A program made the translations under genes and the position numbers. Source: Phoronis australis (taxonomy: Eukaryota > Phoronida > Phoronidae). From it: 64,000 bases of DNA. Each line of letters starts with the position of its first letter. The first letter of the stretch is position 1. Below, piece after piece: positions 23,415 to 38,600 of this stretch. The notes below the pieces were generated by a model. The model saw nothing but the letters and a program-made list of their open reading frames with translations. It was not told the DNA's origin and did no database searches. The stretch covers positions 276,866 through 340,865 of the forward strand of contig NMRA01000111.1 of assembly GCA_002633005.1 (NCBI GenBank), given 5' to 3'.

Positions 23415-23657
23415 GTCTGTGCAACCTTCAACCCGTGAGCGACTACCGTGCGACTTGTGGCGACTGCTCTGGGAATGACCTATGGGATATCTACGGCGAT
23501 AGAGTGAGTCTTGAGGAATGCGCAAGCAGATGTTCAAACGATCACAGATGCAACGCGTTCATGTTCTACAACGGACATAGGTGTTATCCCAAAACCATGG
23601 CCTGTCGTCACCCATCACTGACAAACTCTCTGAATGTATTTTACACGCCGATGACCA
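23415..23657 (+). CDS. PAN-like module exon 1
   Basis: 81 codons, acceptor tttgtag, donor gtaagt. Key parts: LCNLQPVSDYRATCGDCSGN, SLEECASRCSND, AFMFYNGHRCYPK. A second acceptor (tttcag, exon from 23394) keeps the same phase. Nearly identical to the exon at 29053. Confidence 0.8.
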
Positions 23658-26600
23658 GTAAGTACGGTGAAATGATGCAAGACTAAAATTTAAAGGTGAG
23701 CCTATGGCCTACGCCCAGGGTCTAATCTCCGTTCTCGAACACGAACACCGTCGTATTTTCATCGTTTTACTTCTTTAGTATAAATTAACGCAAGACAGTG
23801 TGTGTTAGGGTTTACATGTACGCATACCGGTTTCTGTTCAAACTTCGCACTTGATGACCGTTAGATTTCAGGTGTTGAGACCAGGCGTGCGTACAGTAAC
23901 GCTAGGACCTACGCTGAGACCTAGCTAAAATCTAGTCCAAAGTCAAGTGCTCTCATTTAAAATACACGGCAATATCTCACGTAATCTCGCGAAGTCTTGC
24001 CTTATAATGAGATCCTAGCGTTGTTGAACGGGAGGCTGATTCGGACTGGTCATCATATCATACACAAAATCTATTCACACCGATTTCTAGTCTATTCATA
24101 TTTGCACGACTTTTCAATCACTCATTGCTGCAACTTTCTTAGAGGAAAGGGCAGCGTATGTAGTATACCGCTCGCTTGTTAGTCAAGCACTCTATATCCA
24201 CGTCATCACGTCACGTTAAGATTCAGTGCCCGTGTATGTTTTCTTGTCTTTTCGGGCCTGTGCAGCTTCCTCCAAAATATAACTATGCAGTGGGTCAGGT
24301 TTGACGACCATTATGTAGTCTAAATGGGGAATGATTGCAGCGAATGGTATTTTGGGGCCTGTTTCAGGAAAAATGACGTAAGACGTACATCAGGAATTTA
24401 ATGTTACGCTCCATACAGCTACTTCAGAAAAATATTTAAATCTCATTTTAGCAAAAGTGCAGTCTGTGAAAATGTATACATAACTGCCTAGTTAGTGAAA
24501 CAATTTATAAAATTACTTCTAGGCTGTAACGTGCTCATAGTTAGTTGGCCAAAACTCCAAATTTCTGCTTAAAGAATTTAATCATTGTCATGAAACGGAC
24601 CACAGTTGTTGTGTGTAGTTGGTTAGAGTAAAAAAGTCCTCATATCTCACCCCTGATTCGTTTCTCCAAATATGCATTACATATGTCTGTGTAGCTACCC
24701 CGAAATAAAAATGGAATGAGCGAGGTTTGATGGAAATTACGTAGACTAAATGGCAAATGATTGCCGCAATTATATTCAGTAGTTGGTTGAAACAGGGAAT
24801 TTTTTTCTATTCTCCGATTTCCCTAGCATTTAGGCATAATTCTTTTCAGTTTTGAACGCTTTCATACATATTTTGTATATTTTTCATATAATGGCATTCA
24901 GGACTAGTCTGTAGCGCTTAGCCAGAGGCAAAGTAGCTGAAAAAGATTTATGGTCAAACGTTCAACCGCCACTCTGTGAGCGCACGGCATGCGGACTTCG
25001 TTGGCAAAGGCAATGGTACATTTTGAAAGGTTGCGGATCCAGGGTCCTTCGTACATAGCCTCAGGGGTTGTTTCAAAATTCCTTGTTGGAACACGGGTAC
25101 CAAAGTATCTGGTGGCTAATCCGGGGGAAAATACAGAATTAACCGAATTTCAGCAGCCTACGTCAGAATTCAACAAACCGCCAATTTCTTAAATGATTAT
25201 TTTAGATTACAAATACCACCTCGTGCACTGTGCAACAGTTCCAGAGTAGTATGACACAGATTTTCCCGACTGTCAGCCTACATCCAAATTCACTGAAGCA
25301 TAAATTCTTATAACCTTCTAATTGTTAAAAATCGTCTATGAAGGTTTTCAGACAAATGAAAATAACTATGGTGTCCCGTCACAAGGCCACACATTATGAA
25401 ACTAAAGGCATACGCAACTCAACTTTTAAATTAATTGCATTTTTACTTTCCCATGTTGCAGACGGTGATGCAGAGCTAAACGACTATGAATCCTTGCCCG
25501 GGGACTGTCCCGGCAACGACATCTGGAGCTTGTACAGAAGATCCACCAGGCTGGAAGACTGTGCTAGTCTCTGTTCCCACAGTTCTCTCTGCAAAGCGTT
25601 CATGTTCTTCGATAACCGCGAGTGCTATCCAAAGTCGCAGAGCTGCCAGTGTCCGTCAAGAACCAACCCCAAAAATGTATTCTACCGCAAAAGTAAGTCG
25701 GTCAGTTTGACGAGTTATTTCCGTTTTATTAGTGAACGCGCACATTTTAATACATGGTACATGTACCTGACAGAGAGTCTAGTTCTTGGAAACGACGCTG
25801 ATACATTGCAACGAAAAGAAATCATAATAACTGCGTAATTGATCAGCACAATAAATTATATATTGTCTAATATGACTTGTTTCCTCTTTTCTACCACTAA
25901 TAAGTATTTATACATATGTGTTTAAATCCTCATAATGTGTAGAATTAATAACTCGTGTAAAAACGTTGAAGGCTAACATATAAACATTTTGGTGTGGAAA
26001 TCTCTGGTGGATGTCTACATTCATAGCGCATTTCTATTAAATGTATTTCTTTTACTAACTTTCTCACATTACAGTACGGGTAAATTCTTTTTCACTGGCA
26101 GTCTTCGTTGACCATGACTGAAAACGGGGAACACCTGAAGCGAGCAAACACTTGAATATATTGAAGTCCCAGACAAGTAACATGATTTTCATAAGTTGTT
26201 TTTTAAATAATGCTGACACATCGAATTTTCTGTTCCTTTTCTTTTTTAATAATTTATTTCAACAAAATAATAGAAATTAACAAAACAAGCGAGGAGAAAA
26301 AACCTTCGCTCTATCACATTCACACTCCCCAGTTCTGCTTGACTTAAATTTACTATGAATCTATAAGAGTCTCAAAAGAGCTACGCCATGGGGAAATTTT
26401 TTTACTCTCGTATTTTTCCATATCTTGACAACATAAATTACATTTTTAAAATTCCCCAATTACAGGGCCACAGGTGACCTTGGAACAGGTATAAATAAAG
26501 TATTATGGTAGAGTTAAAATGTCATTAATTTCATAGAAATAACCTCCAAAATATGTAAATAACAGGAATTTTTTCTCAAATAATAAATGATATTGCTTAC

Positions 26601-29600
26601 CATATTTGAAAGCGACGTTTGTGTTTCGTCCCAAACGGAGCCATATGCTCACATTCCAAACATATGTGATTATAAGCTTTTGCCAGTCCACAAAATGTGC
26701 ACTTGTTATTTTGCACTATCCTCATTTTTAAAAATACATTTAGCAGAAAAATTCCCATGAAACTGATAGTACTTAAAGACTTTTAGCTGAGGTTGGAACA
26801 AAAGTTTGAAAGGTGCAATTGTGCATCTGACTTGGTTCACTTGACATCGGAATACCAGCTTTGCTGACGGAGCTCATTCACAAAAGACAATTCATTTATT
26901 ACACCTTGATGTATCCAGACAGGTCCAAAACCGGACGTAAATAATAAACGCCTGACATTTAGTCCTCAACAAGATTTTTCCTTGTTCTGCAAGCTAATAT
27001 TGAATTTTATAACCAATTCTAATGAATCTGTTATCCCGAGGTTCACCAGTTTTAGGCAATACTTGATTATTCTGGTACATCTCTGAGATTAATAGCTTAC
27101 GATCAAGTTCTACAGAAGCTAAACAAAATCAAAACATTGTTATTCAAAACCCCTATAATAGGACCATAGTGAAATCTCATGATTTCTTAGATCAGTAAAA
27201 TCATTAAGTCGACAAGTTTGAACCATATTTCCATTTTGTATGTTGAGAAGTTGTGATACAAAAAAAATACCGAGTTTTGTGAGCAAATGATCCAAATATC
27301 GGCAAAGTTGTATGTAGACAAATATGCCTTATTTTTAGAAAATACGAGAAATGTAGAAAGAAGGTATCCAACAACGAATATCGTGACGTTTTTTTACGAA
27401 CTCCATTTCGCCTTAGGTCTGGGAGAAAAATTGATTTACGAAAAACGGTGAAAACGAAGCTGAGAACAATATTCGACAAACAAGCAATAATTAATCGTCA
27501 TTCCTCAGAATATTTCCCACGAACAAATAAAAAATGCATACACGAATGATTAGTGTCTTTGTTGAGGTCATGACACCGGATAACCTGAGTCATTTGCATA
27601 AGTGCAACTTCGAAAAGGGAGCTCCTTCAATCTCAAAACACGGATTTTATCTAGGACAATATTTTGCTGATACGGTGGTTCGAGCTAAGATTGGTGAGTT
27701 CGGAATATAGAAAGTGGTTGAGCTGTTTGTTGTAAATAAACTAGAATTCTACAATTCTATAATAGGTATATGAACATAGTTTTTCTCACATGACAATGAT
27801 GGCCGACAAAAAGGCTAAAAACATGCACGAAATGGAGACTCTATGGAAAGACGGAATAAAACTTTACCAGTATAAAATACTACGAAACGGGAGGGTAGGA
27901 GGCGGGAAAACAAGTTTTGAAGACTGACCAGAAACACGACTTGATCGTCTGACAAGGTAATGAAGTTCAGTGAACCTTTCAAATGGAACAAATAATTATT
28001 ACGTAAAAGACATTTGTGAACAAATTGATCAGTGACGATATACACGAAATCAAACAACTGTAGAATGATGGATGGAGAAAAATATTTCCTGATTAATTCA
28101 TTTAATTGAAATTAAATTTCATTTATCCAGGACAATATTTTGCTGATGCGATGGTTCTAGCTCAGTTAGAAAAATAGAATGTGGTTGAGATATTTATTGT
28201 AAGATAACGTAATAATGTACAAAACTAATAGTATAATATATACATACATACATATATATATATATGTATATGTATATGTATATATACCACATACTGAACG
28301 AGAAACATTGCAATGAATCGATCTACCTTTCTCGACTCGCCTCGGCTTTGTAACTACTTTCTCTATCAGAGGCCCGGGGTCGGAGTTCGTGACCTTTTAA
28401 GAAAAGCCGAGCTATTTTTGTCAAATAATGCTTTTACTCAGAACCAATTGAAAATTTGAACAAAATATAAATAAAGTGAATCTATAAACTAAGGTTTAGC
28501 AACTATTATAGCTTACTACACATTTTATCACGCTAAGCTTCGACCTGGAAAATATCGTCTGCTAAAGTATGTTACCACTAGTAACTGACTATAATGCTCA
28601 AGTCAAGGATCCCGACGACACGATACCCGTATTCAAATTGGAGATCGGTGATTTACAAGTGAGAGAACACGAAAGAAAAAATTTACTGAATTAAAATATC
28701 GTTTTTATGGAAATTATGCGTATTATTTTTCATAGCGTATAAATGTCGGTGCAATGCCCTTTGCTGAACATGCGATTGTTGCGTGTGCTCATTTATTCTA
28801 TTTTCACATTCGTTGACGTCAGCCGCTGAGTGGTGTAGTGGTAAAGTCGGCAACTCGAAAGTTTGAGGCCTCGGTTTCCCGCCAAATTGTTATCTCACTA
28901 GTGAGATAACTTTATGGGTTATTACACGGTTGTATCTGCCATTCGAGGCTAATACTGTGGTATAAAATAAATTATTTTTCCTAACATAACAAAGGTGCAC
29001 GACAAAAAACACCGCATCAATCACCCAAAGGCATGTATTTGCATATTTGTAGGTCTGTGCAACCTTCAACCGGTGAACGGCTACCGCGCGACTTGTGGGG
29101 ACTGCTCTGGGAATGACCTATGGGATATCTACGGCGATAGAGTGAGTTTGGAGGAATGCGCAAGGAGATGTTCAAACGATCAGAGATGCAACGCGTTCAT
29201 GTTCTACAACGGACACAGGTGTTATCCCAAAACCACGGCCTGTCGTCAGCCATCCCTGACAAACCATCTGAATGTATTTTACACTCCGGTGACTAGTAAG
29301 TAATGTGAAATATCGAAATTTGAAAGTAGACTTATAGCTTACTCCTGGGCCCAGGGTCTAACCTCTAACTCGAACACAAACACCGTTGTGTTTTTGTCGT
29401 TCTCCTGTCTACTTTAGTACAAGCACAAGATAATGTCAATGTTTGTGTGCAGGAGTATGTTAAGGTTTACGATTACGACTTTCTATTCAAACTTCGCACT
29501 TGATGACTGTTAGATTTCAGGTTTCTAGATCAGACTCGAGCTTCTTATCATCTTATTCAAAATCTATTCACCTGATTTCTAGTCTATATATATTTGCCCG

Positions 29601-32600
29601 ACGGTTCAGTCACTCATTCCTCCGCCCAACTCCATGTGGTGCAACGTATGCCGTACTCTCTTCTACCGGTACACCACTGAATCATACAGGGTTGCCAAGA
29701 GCTTGGCACACATTGCCGTGTACTTGTTCTCTGCATGAGGACGTGCTGTGACAGACTTTGCAGACTGGTGTGACGAGCCTTTGTTGGAAATTCTCCAATT
29801 TTGTATGTATGCTGATATAAGGCATGTGTCTTTCTTCTACGTTCATCCGTAATGTTTATATTGATACCGAACCCAGTTCATGGCCGATATTTCCATGAAT
29901 TGTGGGTAAAACGTACCGACCCTATAATGTTACTGAAGATTGTTAATTAACTAAAGTGACATAGTCAAATGGAGGCAAAAATCGCCCCGTATCTCCATGT
30001 GTTGTGGTAAAAATATATGTCAAGTAGCTCTTCTGTATGTGGAGGATAACTGAGCAGACCACCAAGGAGAGTTGAACTCCGGCGGTTTGCTACTGCTTTG
30101 TTTATCATGCATGAGTCCACATCAGTGTCTCTAGTGTCGTAATCTCGCAGCAGACGTCACATGGCTGTGGAACCAGTTCCATGTATCATGTTATGCATAT
30201 CTCTTGTTTGCTGGCACCTGCGGTAGAAGTTTGTACAGGTAAATGTATATACTATCGTGATTACCATAGCATGTCGTCATTTGAACTTCATTAAGCGTTT
30301 GGAGCATTATGTGCACCTTGCCGACTAGGCCTACTGCACGCTTTTCTCGTCTTCTTTAGCATGCGCCGACGTGAACACGAATGGTTGCACAACAAGATGC
30401 GGTGACTGCGGGGGAAATGATATCTGGAGTATCTATGCTAACTCCGTGAGTCTAGAAGAGTGTGCCAGAAGATGTAACGGCGACCCGCAGTGCAAAGCCT
30501 TTATGTTCTACAATGGACACCGATGCTATCCAAAGGATGAGACGTGCGCAATAACGTCAAACACCAACCCTAAAAACGTTTTCTATGGTACGTTTGAAAG
30601 AAAATTTTACTTTCAACTCGTATTTTCTTCAACGTGTCAAGAAGTGGTGTTCCGGTAACTCGCCGTAAGATGTCCACAAAACCGTCTAACCCATACCAAG
30701 ACTTGGCGTATGAATTCTTTCGGAAACGCATACTTTCCTGAAATCTATTTGCATCCGCAAAAAGCCTCCAAAGAGCTCTTTTGGAAAATGTGATTCTTTA
30801 AACTTGCACATTTCCATATAATTTGATTTTAAAATTTGGTCAGTTCTGTAAGAATTGGACATGGTATAGAAAATATTTGAAAACAATGAAATTAGATCTT
30901 TTTAAGGTGTGAAACTGCAAATAGAATTTCCATAGGTTGATTTGAGTTATAAAAACACGCACAATATTTTATTTGTTCACATTAAACCAAATGAAAATTT
31001 AAGATAAATTTCTGAATTTATCATTGTCACCTGGCAGTGAAACTTGGAACTACCATTTGAAAACTTTAATTTTGTTATTGAAGTTGCAAACAAAAATATA
31101 TTAAAGTAAGAAAACCGAGAATGTCAGTCAATTTGATAGTAACACATTTGCAAATCGTTTTTAGGTGAAATTGGAAAGCACTAATTTTCCAAAATAGAAT
31201 TTAATTTAGACAAGATTGTGATAATTACTATAATTTTAGGTCTTTCAAGGGGATCCATCATTTATGTTACTTGGTAAACTGCGAGCATTTTTAATTCTGG
31301 CAAAATTAAAATAAAACCTAAAATTCCAAGAAAAAAATCAGTCATACTGTTCTGCCAAATTAGGCAGGAATGAACACTTACTAATGGTGTTTGACCAACC
31401 AAGGAAAAACCTCCTCAGCTTTTAGAATGTTTGGATTCATTGCACTATTGAATTGACTGTTTAAAAGGAAAATGTATTTTCTAGAAAGAAATTGACTGCA
31501 TTGGCAACAGTGAATGAAGAGGGAGTTCGCCTCATTAATCTGCCATGCAACTGCTTCTCAGATAATTCTCCCTCAGCCTGATTTTACCCGTCTTGATATT
31601 CCTCCACCACCGTGTCTTGGTTTCATTAAATTCATACACTGAGGTGCATGAGCCTGCATGCGCAAAACACGACAAGTTTGATGGGAGGTGGTTGAATTGA
31701 AATGAATGACACTGGAACACTTTTCAATGAAGAAAACGAAATCAAAATTAAAATCGGTTTTGAACAGGGAGGGTCACTTTTGTCCGTAATGACTACGCTA
31801 GCATTATTAATCATAGAAGAAAGACAACCCCATCTTGTTTCGACTTTGCCACATTTTGACTTCCAGATAAAGCGAGGGATTCATAACTAGTTAACTCCAT
31901 TTTTGAATGTTCTCCATACACCAATTGGTTTTCAGAGGTAGATACTTTTGTTTGGAAAAACAAGAACAAAACATGTTCAGGAAAATGGGAACTTTTTCGG
32001 TCCTTGTTTCCGGAAGAGCCCCCATAGGGCCTAGGTGTTGGTGGGGGCTCCTTCAAGAATTCCCCTAAGCCCCTCAACCCACACACCCACGATCCAGGAC
32101 CGCCTCGACCCAAGACCCCCACGACCCACAGCCCCTTCGACCCAGTCTACACAAGCTCGACTCGATCTAGACGTAGAACAAGCGCTGACTTGCATGACCA
32201 ATGAGTTGGGCCGTGAGCTCGGCTGGCTTTTCCTTGTTTTTTGCACTTAAGGCAGTCGATTCGACGAGCTTGAAAGCCAAAAAAAAACAGAAAAAAAAAC
32301 AACGCGACCAAATCAAATCAAAAGGACGACCAACCTTAAAAATGTCGTTCCCGGCAGAGTGTAATCGTCTTGTCTGCTCTTCAGTGAATTGCAGAGTGTG
32401 AGGAACCAACAAAACTGTAATTTCACCAGTAAATACAATTTGAAAAAACTGTTAACTAAAAAGTATTTCGACGTTACATGGAGTATATTGTAAACGAGTA
32501 TACAACAGAAAGCAAATAACAAATATTTGTAATCATGTGCATTCACGTAAACGTACTCTCTCCCTAAGTTCAGTAGAACTGGCCATTGGTAGAAGCTCGT

Positions 32601-35600
32601 GGAACTATTTCCGTGACAACGGGAGCAAGCTCACAATGCGCTAAGTCAGATCACGTTCTCACGCCACTTTCTGTTTTAATCACCAGACTTGAGCCAGCGC
32701 AGACTCGCGTGTAGGTCTGTCTTATGGGAAAGTCACTCAGCGACGTAATAAGATTATGAAACATGTAAAAAGCGCAAATATACCTCCATTGCCACAGGTC
32801 GTGGGTCGAGGGGGTCGTGGGTCGAGGGGGTCGTGGGTCAAGGGCGTTGTGGGTTGAAGGGGTCGTGGGGTATGAGGGTCAACGGATTTTAGAACAATCC
32901 CTCCTTGGGAAGTTATCGGTATTGCTTCTACATGCTATATCTACTTTGCATACGCATGAAACACCTGAGCGCGATCTTATGAAATGCTGTTTCCGATTGT
33001 GTAATATCCTTGGCTTTTACCGTTTTGTTTTGGAATTGTTTGGAATTTTTTACTTTTTCGCAGATTTTTCCACTAACGCGTTGAGATCACTCATTTACCT
33101 GGTATATTTTCTTGCGATTTAGGGAATGCAAGGGCACGGATTTGGGGATTATTGTACCCGATCAAAGATCACTTGTAGCTTCAATGCATAATATAAAATC
33201 GTTTTAATTTGAATTTTAAAGGTTTTCGGAGCCAAAATAGTGTTTATCAAATTTAAGGCAGTGTCATTCCACAACTTTTTAGAAAAATCTGCTAGGCTTT
33301 GGGACATTCAAATGATTCACGGTATGGAAATCATCGCATTCACTATTGCCAACTTAACTGCGGGATTTTGCAGCTCAGTGCATCGTTAATTGACCTTGAA
33401 TCTTATCTGGACATCTCGTGACCCTTGAGTGCACCCATGCAACGAGAACAGCATTTCATCAGCTTTGTCCAAGCAGCAACTGTATAAATTATACTCTAAC
33501 GTTTTAATCCGCCTTAGTCTGATGTCATAAAGAAAGTTTCCAATTTATAAATTATAAAAGTTCGACACAGTGTTCCGAAAATCCGCAAATCATTCATTGT
33601 TTCGAAATAGTTAAATACTATTTTTGATTTCAAACAACAGATAACGTAATTTGAAAAATGTTGAGTTTACGTTGAATTTTTTATTATTCTAGCTTTAAGT
33701 AACGGCGTGTGACATCACATTTTACAATGACTTCACTTGACTGACTTCGCTAGTTCCGCAATAATGCGGCGAAGACATCCGATTGGTTCTCGATGATGAC
33801 GTTTGGCTAATTGACCAATCAGATGTCTTTGCCGGTTGACTCGGCAAAGTCAGTCAAGTGCAGACATTAACAACATTCTAGACATTAGAATAGTTGGTGA
33901 TCTCAAATTTTTATTCCATAACAAACGCAACAGACATCAGAATGAGTAAAGAAAACATTTTATCGGTGTAAATATTGTGTAAAACGCTAAAATTCGGAGT
34001 AGTCAAAATCCAGGAAAAACGTTTACTTACGCCGTCATAATTTTTTTATAATAAACTGGGAAATATTATCCAAGTCGTTAAAGCTTAAAATGTCACCACA
34101 CAACAGAATTATCACGAATTCATGCTCCCGTAACGAAAAAAAGAAAACAATTTGGTGACTCCTTTCTTTGTAAAAAACAATTTGGTGACTCTCTACCTTG
34201 TTTTGCTGACTGCAGTAGAGAAAACGCAAAATATCAAATAAAAAAAGGCAAAAACGAATATTAAAACTGTGTCGAACTCCTTTTTTAAAAATAAAACTGC
34301 TGTTTCATGATTGAAGTATTTCTGAAAATTCTGTGCCATCTTTCTAAGCCATTTTCTCTTCTAATTTCAGATAAGTGCTTCCCATATTGAAGCTGGAAGA
34401 GTGGTCTATGGGCATTTGGTAACTCACAGAGTACCACGCGAGCACCAAATGATGAATAAAACGTAAATGAAAACTCTTTGTCTCTTTGAAGTGGTTGAAA
34501 TAACTGAATAGATTACAACACGGTAGTGACAACACAGATTAACGTTTTTAATCTTCTCATAGGGTTGCTAATACTTCAATATAGTTTGAGCTAACTGGTT
34601 AGTTAACGTCTTTGTAAAAGTTTGTTTGTATACGAACTTAAGAGAAGATTTTCTGAGAAAACATTTAATAAGTGATAGTGTTAGTGTATCCACTTTTACC
34701 ATTGAAAACGATAATTATCTTATGTGTCATATAGTTGAATTAAGAATGATTATACTCTCATTTTACCTCTGAAGTGCTCGTTTCGTTAGGTGGCATTGGT
34801 CAACCTTGCGCTCGGTCTCGTGTAAATAAGCAGTAAATTTGACCTAGATGTTGGAGATATCAAATGAGTGACACAAAAAAGTAACTGTCCTCTGGATTGA
34901 ACTTAGGTTTTCCGAAATTGGACTTGTTTCTTTTTTACAATTTGGAGAAAGATTTCATGTTTTTGCTGAATTTGCCTAAAATCGAGCAGCTTCAAGGCAA
35001 TGGGACAGGCTTTTTCGGATTGTTCTGAAACCCCCTCGACCCCCACACCCCTCAACCCACGACCCCCTCGACCCANCTCGACCCACGACCCAGAACCCCG
35101 TCTACACAAGCTCGACTCGATCTAAACTTAGAATAAGCGCTGACTTGTAGGACCAATGAGTTGGGATGTGAGCTCGGCTGGCTTTTCCGTTTTTTGTGTG
35201 CAGTAAGACAGTCGATTCGGCAAGCTTGAAAGCCAAAAACAGAAAAAAAAAACAACGCGAGTAAATCAAATCAAAAACCTACCAACCATACAAAATGTCG
35301 TTCCCAACAGAGTGTTATCGTCTCGTCTGCTCTTCAGTGAATTGCAGAGTGCGCGCGAGAAACCGACAAAACTAATTTCACCAGTAAATACAGTTTGAAA
35401 AAACAAACAGTTAACTAACAAGTATTTCGACGTTACATGGAGTATATTGATAACGAGTATAAAATATAAAGCAAATAATAAAAATATGAAATTATGTACA
35501 TTCACGGTAACGTGCTCTCACTCCCTAAGTATATTAAAAGTGTGCCATTGATAGCCACTCGTGGAACTGTGCTTTGCGTTATGTTGACTTGCACGACATA

Positions 35601-38600
35601 GGGATGACGATAGCGCACTCACAATGCGCTATTCAATACCACCGGCGTTCTCACGCCACTTTCTGTTTTCAATGACCAGACTTCAGCCAGAGCAGACTCG
35701 CGTGTAGGTATTTCTTATCGGAAAGTCACCCAGCGACGTAACAAGATTATGAAATATGTAAAAAGTGCACAGATACCTCCATTGCCACAGGTCCTGGGTC
35801 GAGGGGATCGTGGGTCATGGGTCGTGGAGGTTGTGGGTCGAGGGGGTCGTGGGTCGAGAGGGTCAAAGAGCCGTGGGGGTCGAGGGGGTTTCAGTACAAT
35901 CCGGTTTTTCTATAGAGTTCGCGTATACGCACGCGCTAGAGAAGTCCTTGCTGCGAAAGCTGTGAAAACTTACTTTCAGTGAGAGAGGGCATTAGCGGAA
36001 GTACCTACCTGAATATTATCAAAGGACACAAGAGAGCTCTTCCTTGTCTTTCAAGTCAGACAAAAAGGGGCTAATTTAAGTACATTGCACGGAATTACAA
36101 CTCTTTTCTCCACACATCTAATGTTAGAAAATGTTCCGTCTAATTGTGGTACATGACCATACGTTTTTTTAAACAGTTTGTAACTATTTTTGCTGAGTTT
36201 TTGTAAAGTGAACCACGTTTTTCGAAAAGTAGTTCCATTTCCCTATCCAAAGACACACTATTTTAGAGGTGGTTCGGAATCTTGCAGAGTTTTTGATTTT
36301 TTATTATAATATAATTTTTGGTAATGAAGGGATATCCCCATAACAACTCCATGGTCAAAACTTTGAAACTTTGACATGGTTCCTCACACGTTTGCAACTT
36401 TTCTTGATGACTCCCAAGATCAGAACCCATTACCCCCTTTTTTAAAGAGCAAACCAACTCTTTTGCTATCAAACCTGAACGTGTCGTGCTGCAGCATTCC
36501 AATAACCTTCACTCTTCAATAGTGTCCAATAGGCATGTATCGGCTTAGATAGAACTCTGCCTTGTTTCGGAGATAAGAGTGTGTTGTTTTCATCAACCTC
36601 GTTTTGGAATGTCAGACACATTTTCACAGATCATATCAGAAGCCGTCGGGGTGAATGGTTTTGGAAATACTCCCCATTTCAATAGCTTAAAAGTACCGGA
36701 ATTGAAAAGGTATCTTCAAAGAAGGGTATTCTTTTCAGTTCAAAATTAATCCGACAAACTTTCTTTATCCACTCGCTCCGCATTTTCTTATCTTTGATTG
36801 ATGTCGGGAAGGCGACGGACTTAACATCCACGGATGTGTTGTTTTTGTGCTGTTTTTCTGTTTTGACTTTAACGACAACTCTCAGTGGTAAAATCCCATA
36901 CTGTCTTTACATATTAGTATAAAATATCTCCAAAAGTGGAAAAGGAAACGAAATATCACCTAAGTTGATCATGCCAGATTAAAGATAGCCTCCAGCGACC
37001 AAAACATCAGAAATACAAGTATTTTTTGATAAAATATTGTTTTTATTACTTGTATACCTCAGAAAGTAATTAATTGCAACGTACATTACACTTCCCATAA
37101 ATCGTAGCCTCTTCGAGCGCTTCAGAGAAATTCTCAAAAAAGTGGTACATATGACATCATCGTGCCAACAAACTTTGCCCTAAGCCTCACTGCGCAACAG
37201 CTGAGTGTCATTTCTTGGACTTAGATTGGTTTTCGGACTCTGGGCTAAAATGCCGCGTTGCGTGGTGTACGGGTGCAGCAAAGCGGCAATGGTATACATT
37301 TGTGAATCATGTCATGTGCCGTTCATTCAATAGATTCGTATCTATAAGGACTGGCGACAAAATTCACGATCAGCAAGATCTGTTCTAGCCTTGGGGTAAA
37401 GCTGTATACTAAATTTAGTGCTTTGCGCTGATGGGGGTAAAGATGACCAAGTAAAATCTGACACAAAATTAGTGTCATTGAAAGCTCCACCGAGTAAACT
37501 GAATTATTTACCTGTGTTGGAAAAATTGGCGTTCTACCTTTAATCTGCTGCTAAAATTGTAACGCGCTCTTTTGGGTCGGCTTTTGACGCTGTCACCTAT
37601 TGGCTAGTCTCTGTTCCCCGATTCTTCAATCAATTGTTCTTCTCTTCCACGAGGTTTCGTACATGTCACAAATTATCGGAACTGGTTTTTTAAAAATATT
37701 TTAATACCAGTAAACCGAACTTCAGAACAAATTTTGCTGCTGAATGATACGGTTTTAAAGTACTATGACTGAATAACGTAATGGTATAACTTTCAAAAAT
37801 CATATTTAAATTTGTATGTTTTGATTTTGTGGGGCAAAAACGGCTGTTTTGCAGGTTTTCACTGAAACCATTTTTGGCCAAATTTGGCACTCTGTAGCAG
37901 CCATATTGCACAAAAAACAGACTTAATAATAAATTATTTAGTCAGTCCTAACGTCTTCATAATCTAAAATAAAAAATCTTGCCTCTCTCGTAGTTTTGGC
38001 TTGCGAAGCATTACACGAACTGCACGTCCTCCTATTTGCCTGTTCTCAGTTGTCTCAACAACCAATAGGGGACCTCTTGCAACGTGCAATTAGCTTCACT
38101 AAGTTACAAAAAATAACTGCAAGCAAATGCTGTAATTTATTTCTATACGATTTTGACGCTTCAAAAACAAAACTGTAAATTGATACAGGCCGTAATGTAA
38201 AGACAGAAAGAAAGTAAACAAAAAAGGCGGAAGTACCAACAAATAATAAACCACTGCACGCTCGAATGATCCATGCTATTGTTACCGATACATAAATATC
38301 CCATGACATAAAGCCACCAACGGCGGCTCAAAGGAAAACCAACAAAGTGACGGTAACCGTCCAACATAAGAGCGCAGAAATAGCGAAGTTTGAAATACTA
38401 AACAGAATTTATTTATTGAGTTATAGTGGACATTCCTCAAATGAACTTTAAAAATGCTCTATTTTTAAAAGTGTTCTTCAATTTCTATTCATCATATACC
38501 CTTGCAAAGCGGTAAAGCCATCCTTGACGTCAGCATAATATGGGACTCGTTTACCTAAAATCAAAGCAGAGTGGCTTTATTTAAATACATTATTTGAACA

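Noticed and set aside
32817-33122. Gly/Arg-rich open frames (GRGGRGSRG type) at 32031-32250, 32817, 34903 and 35749
   Set aside because: They are translations of the GTCGAGGG/GTCGTGGG minisatellite at the ends of the repeated element, not proteins.
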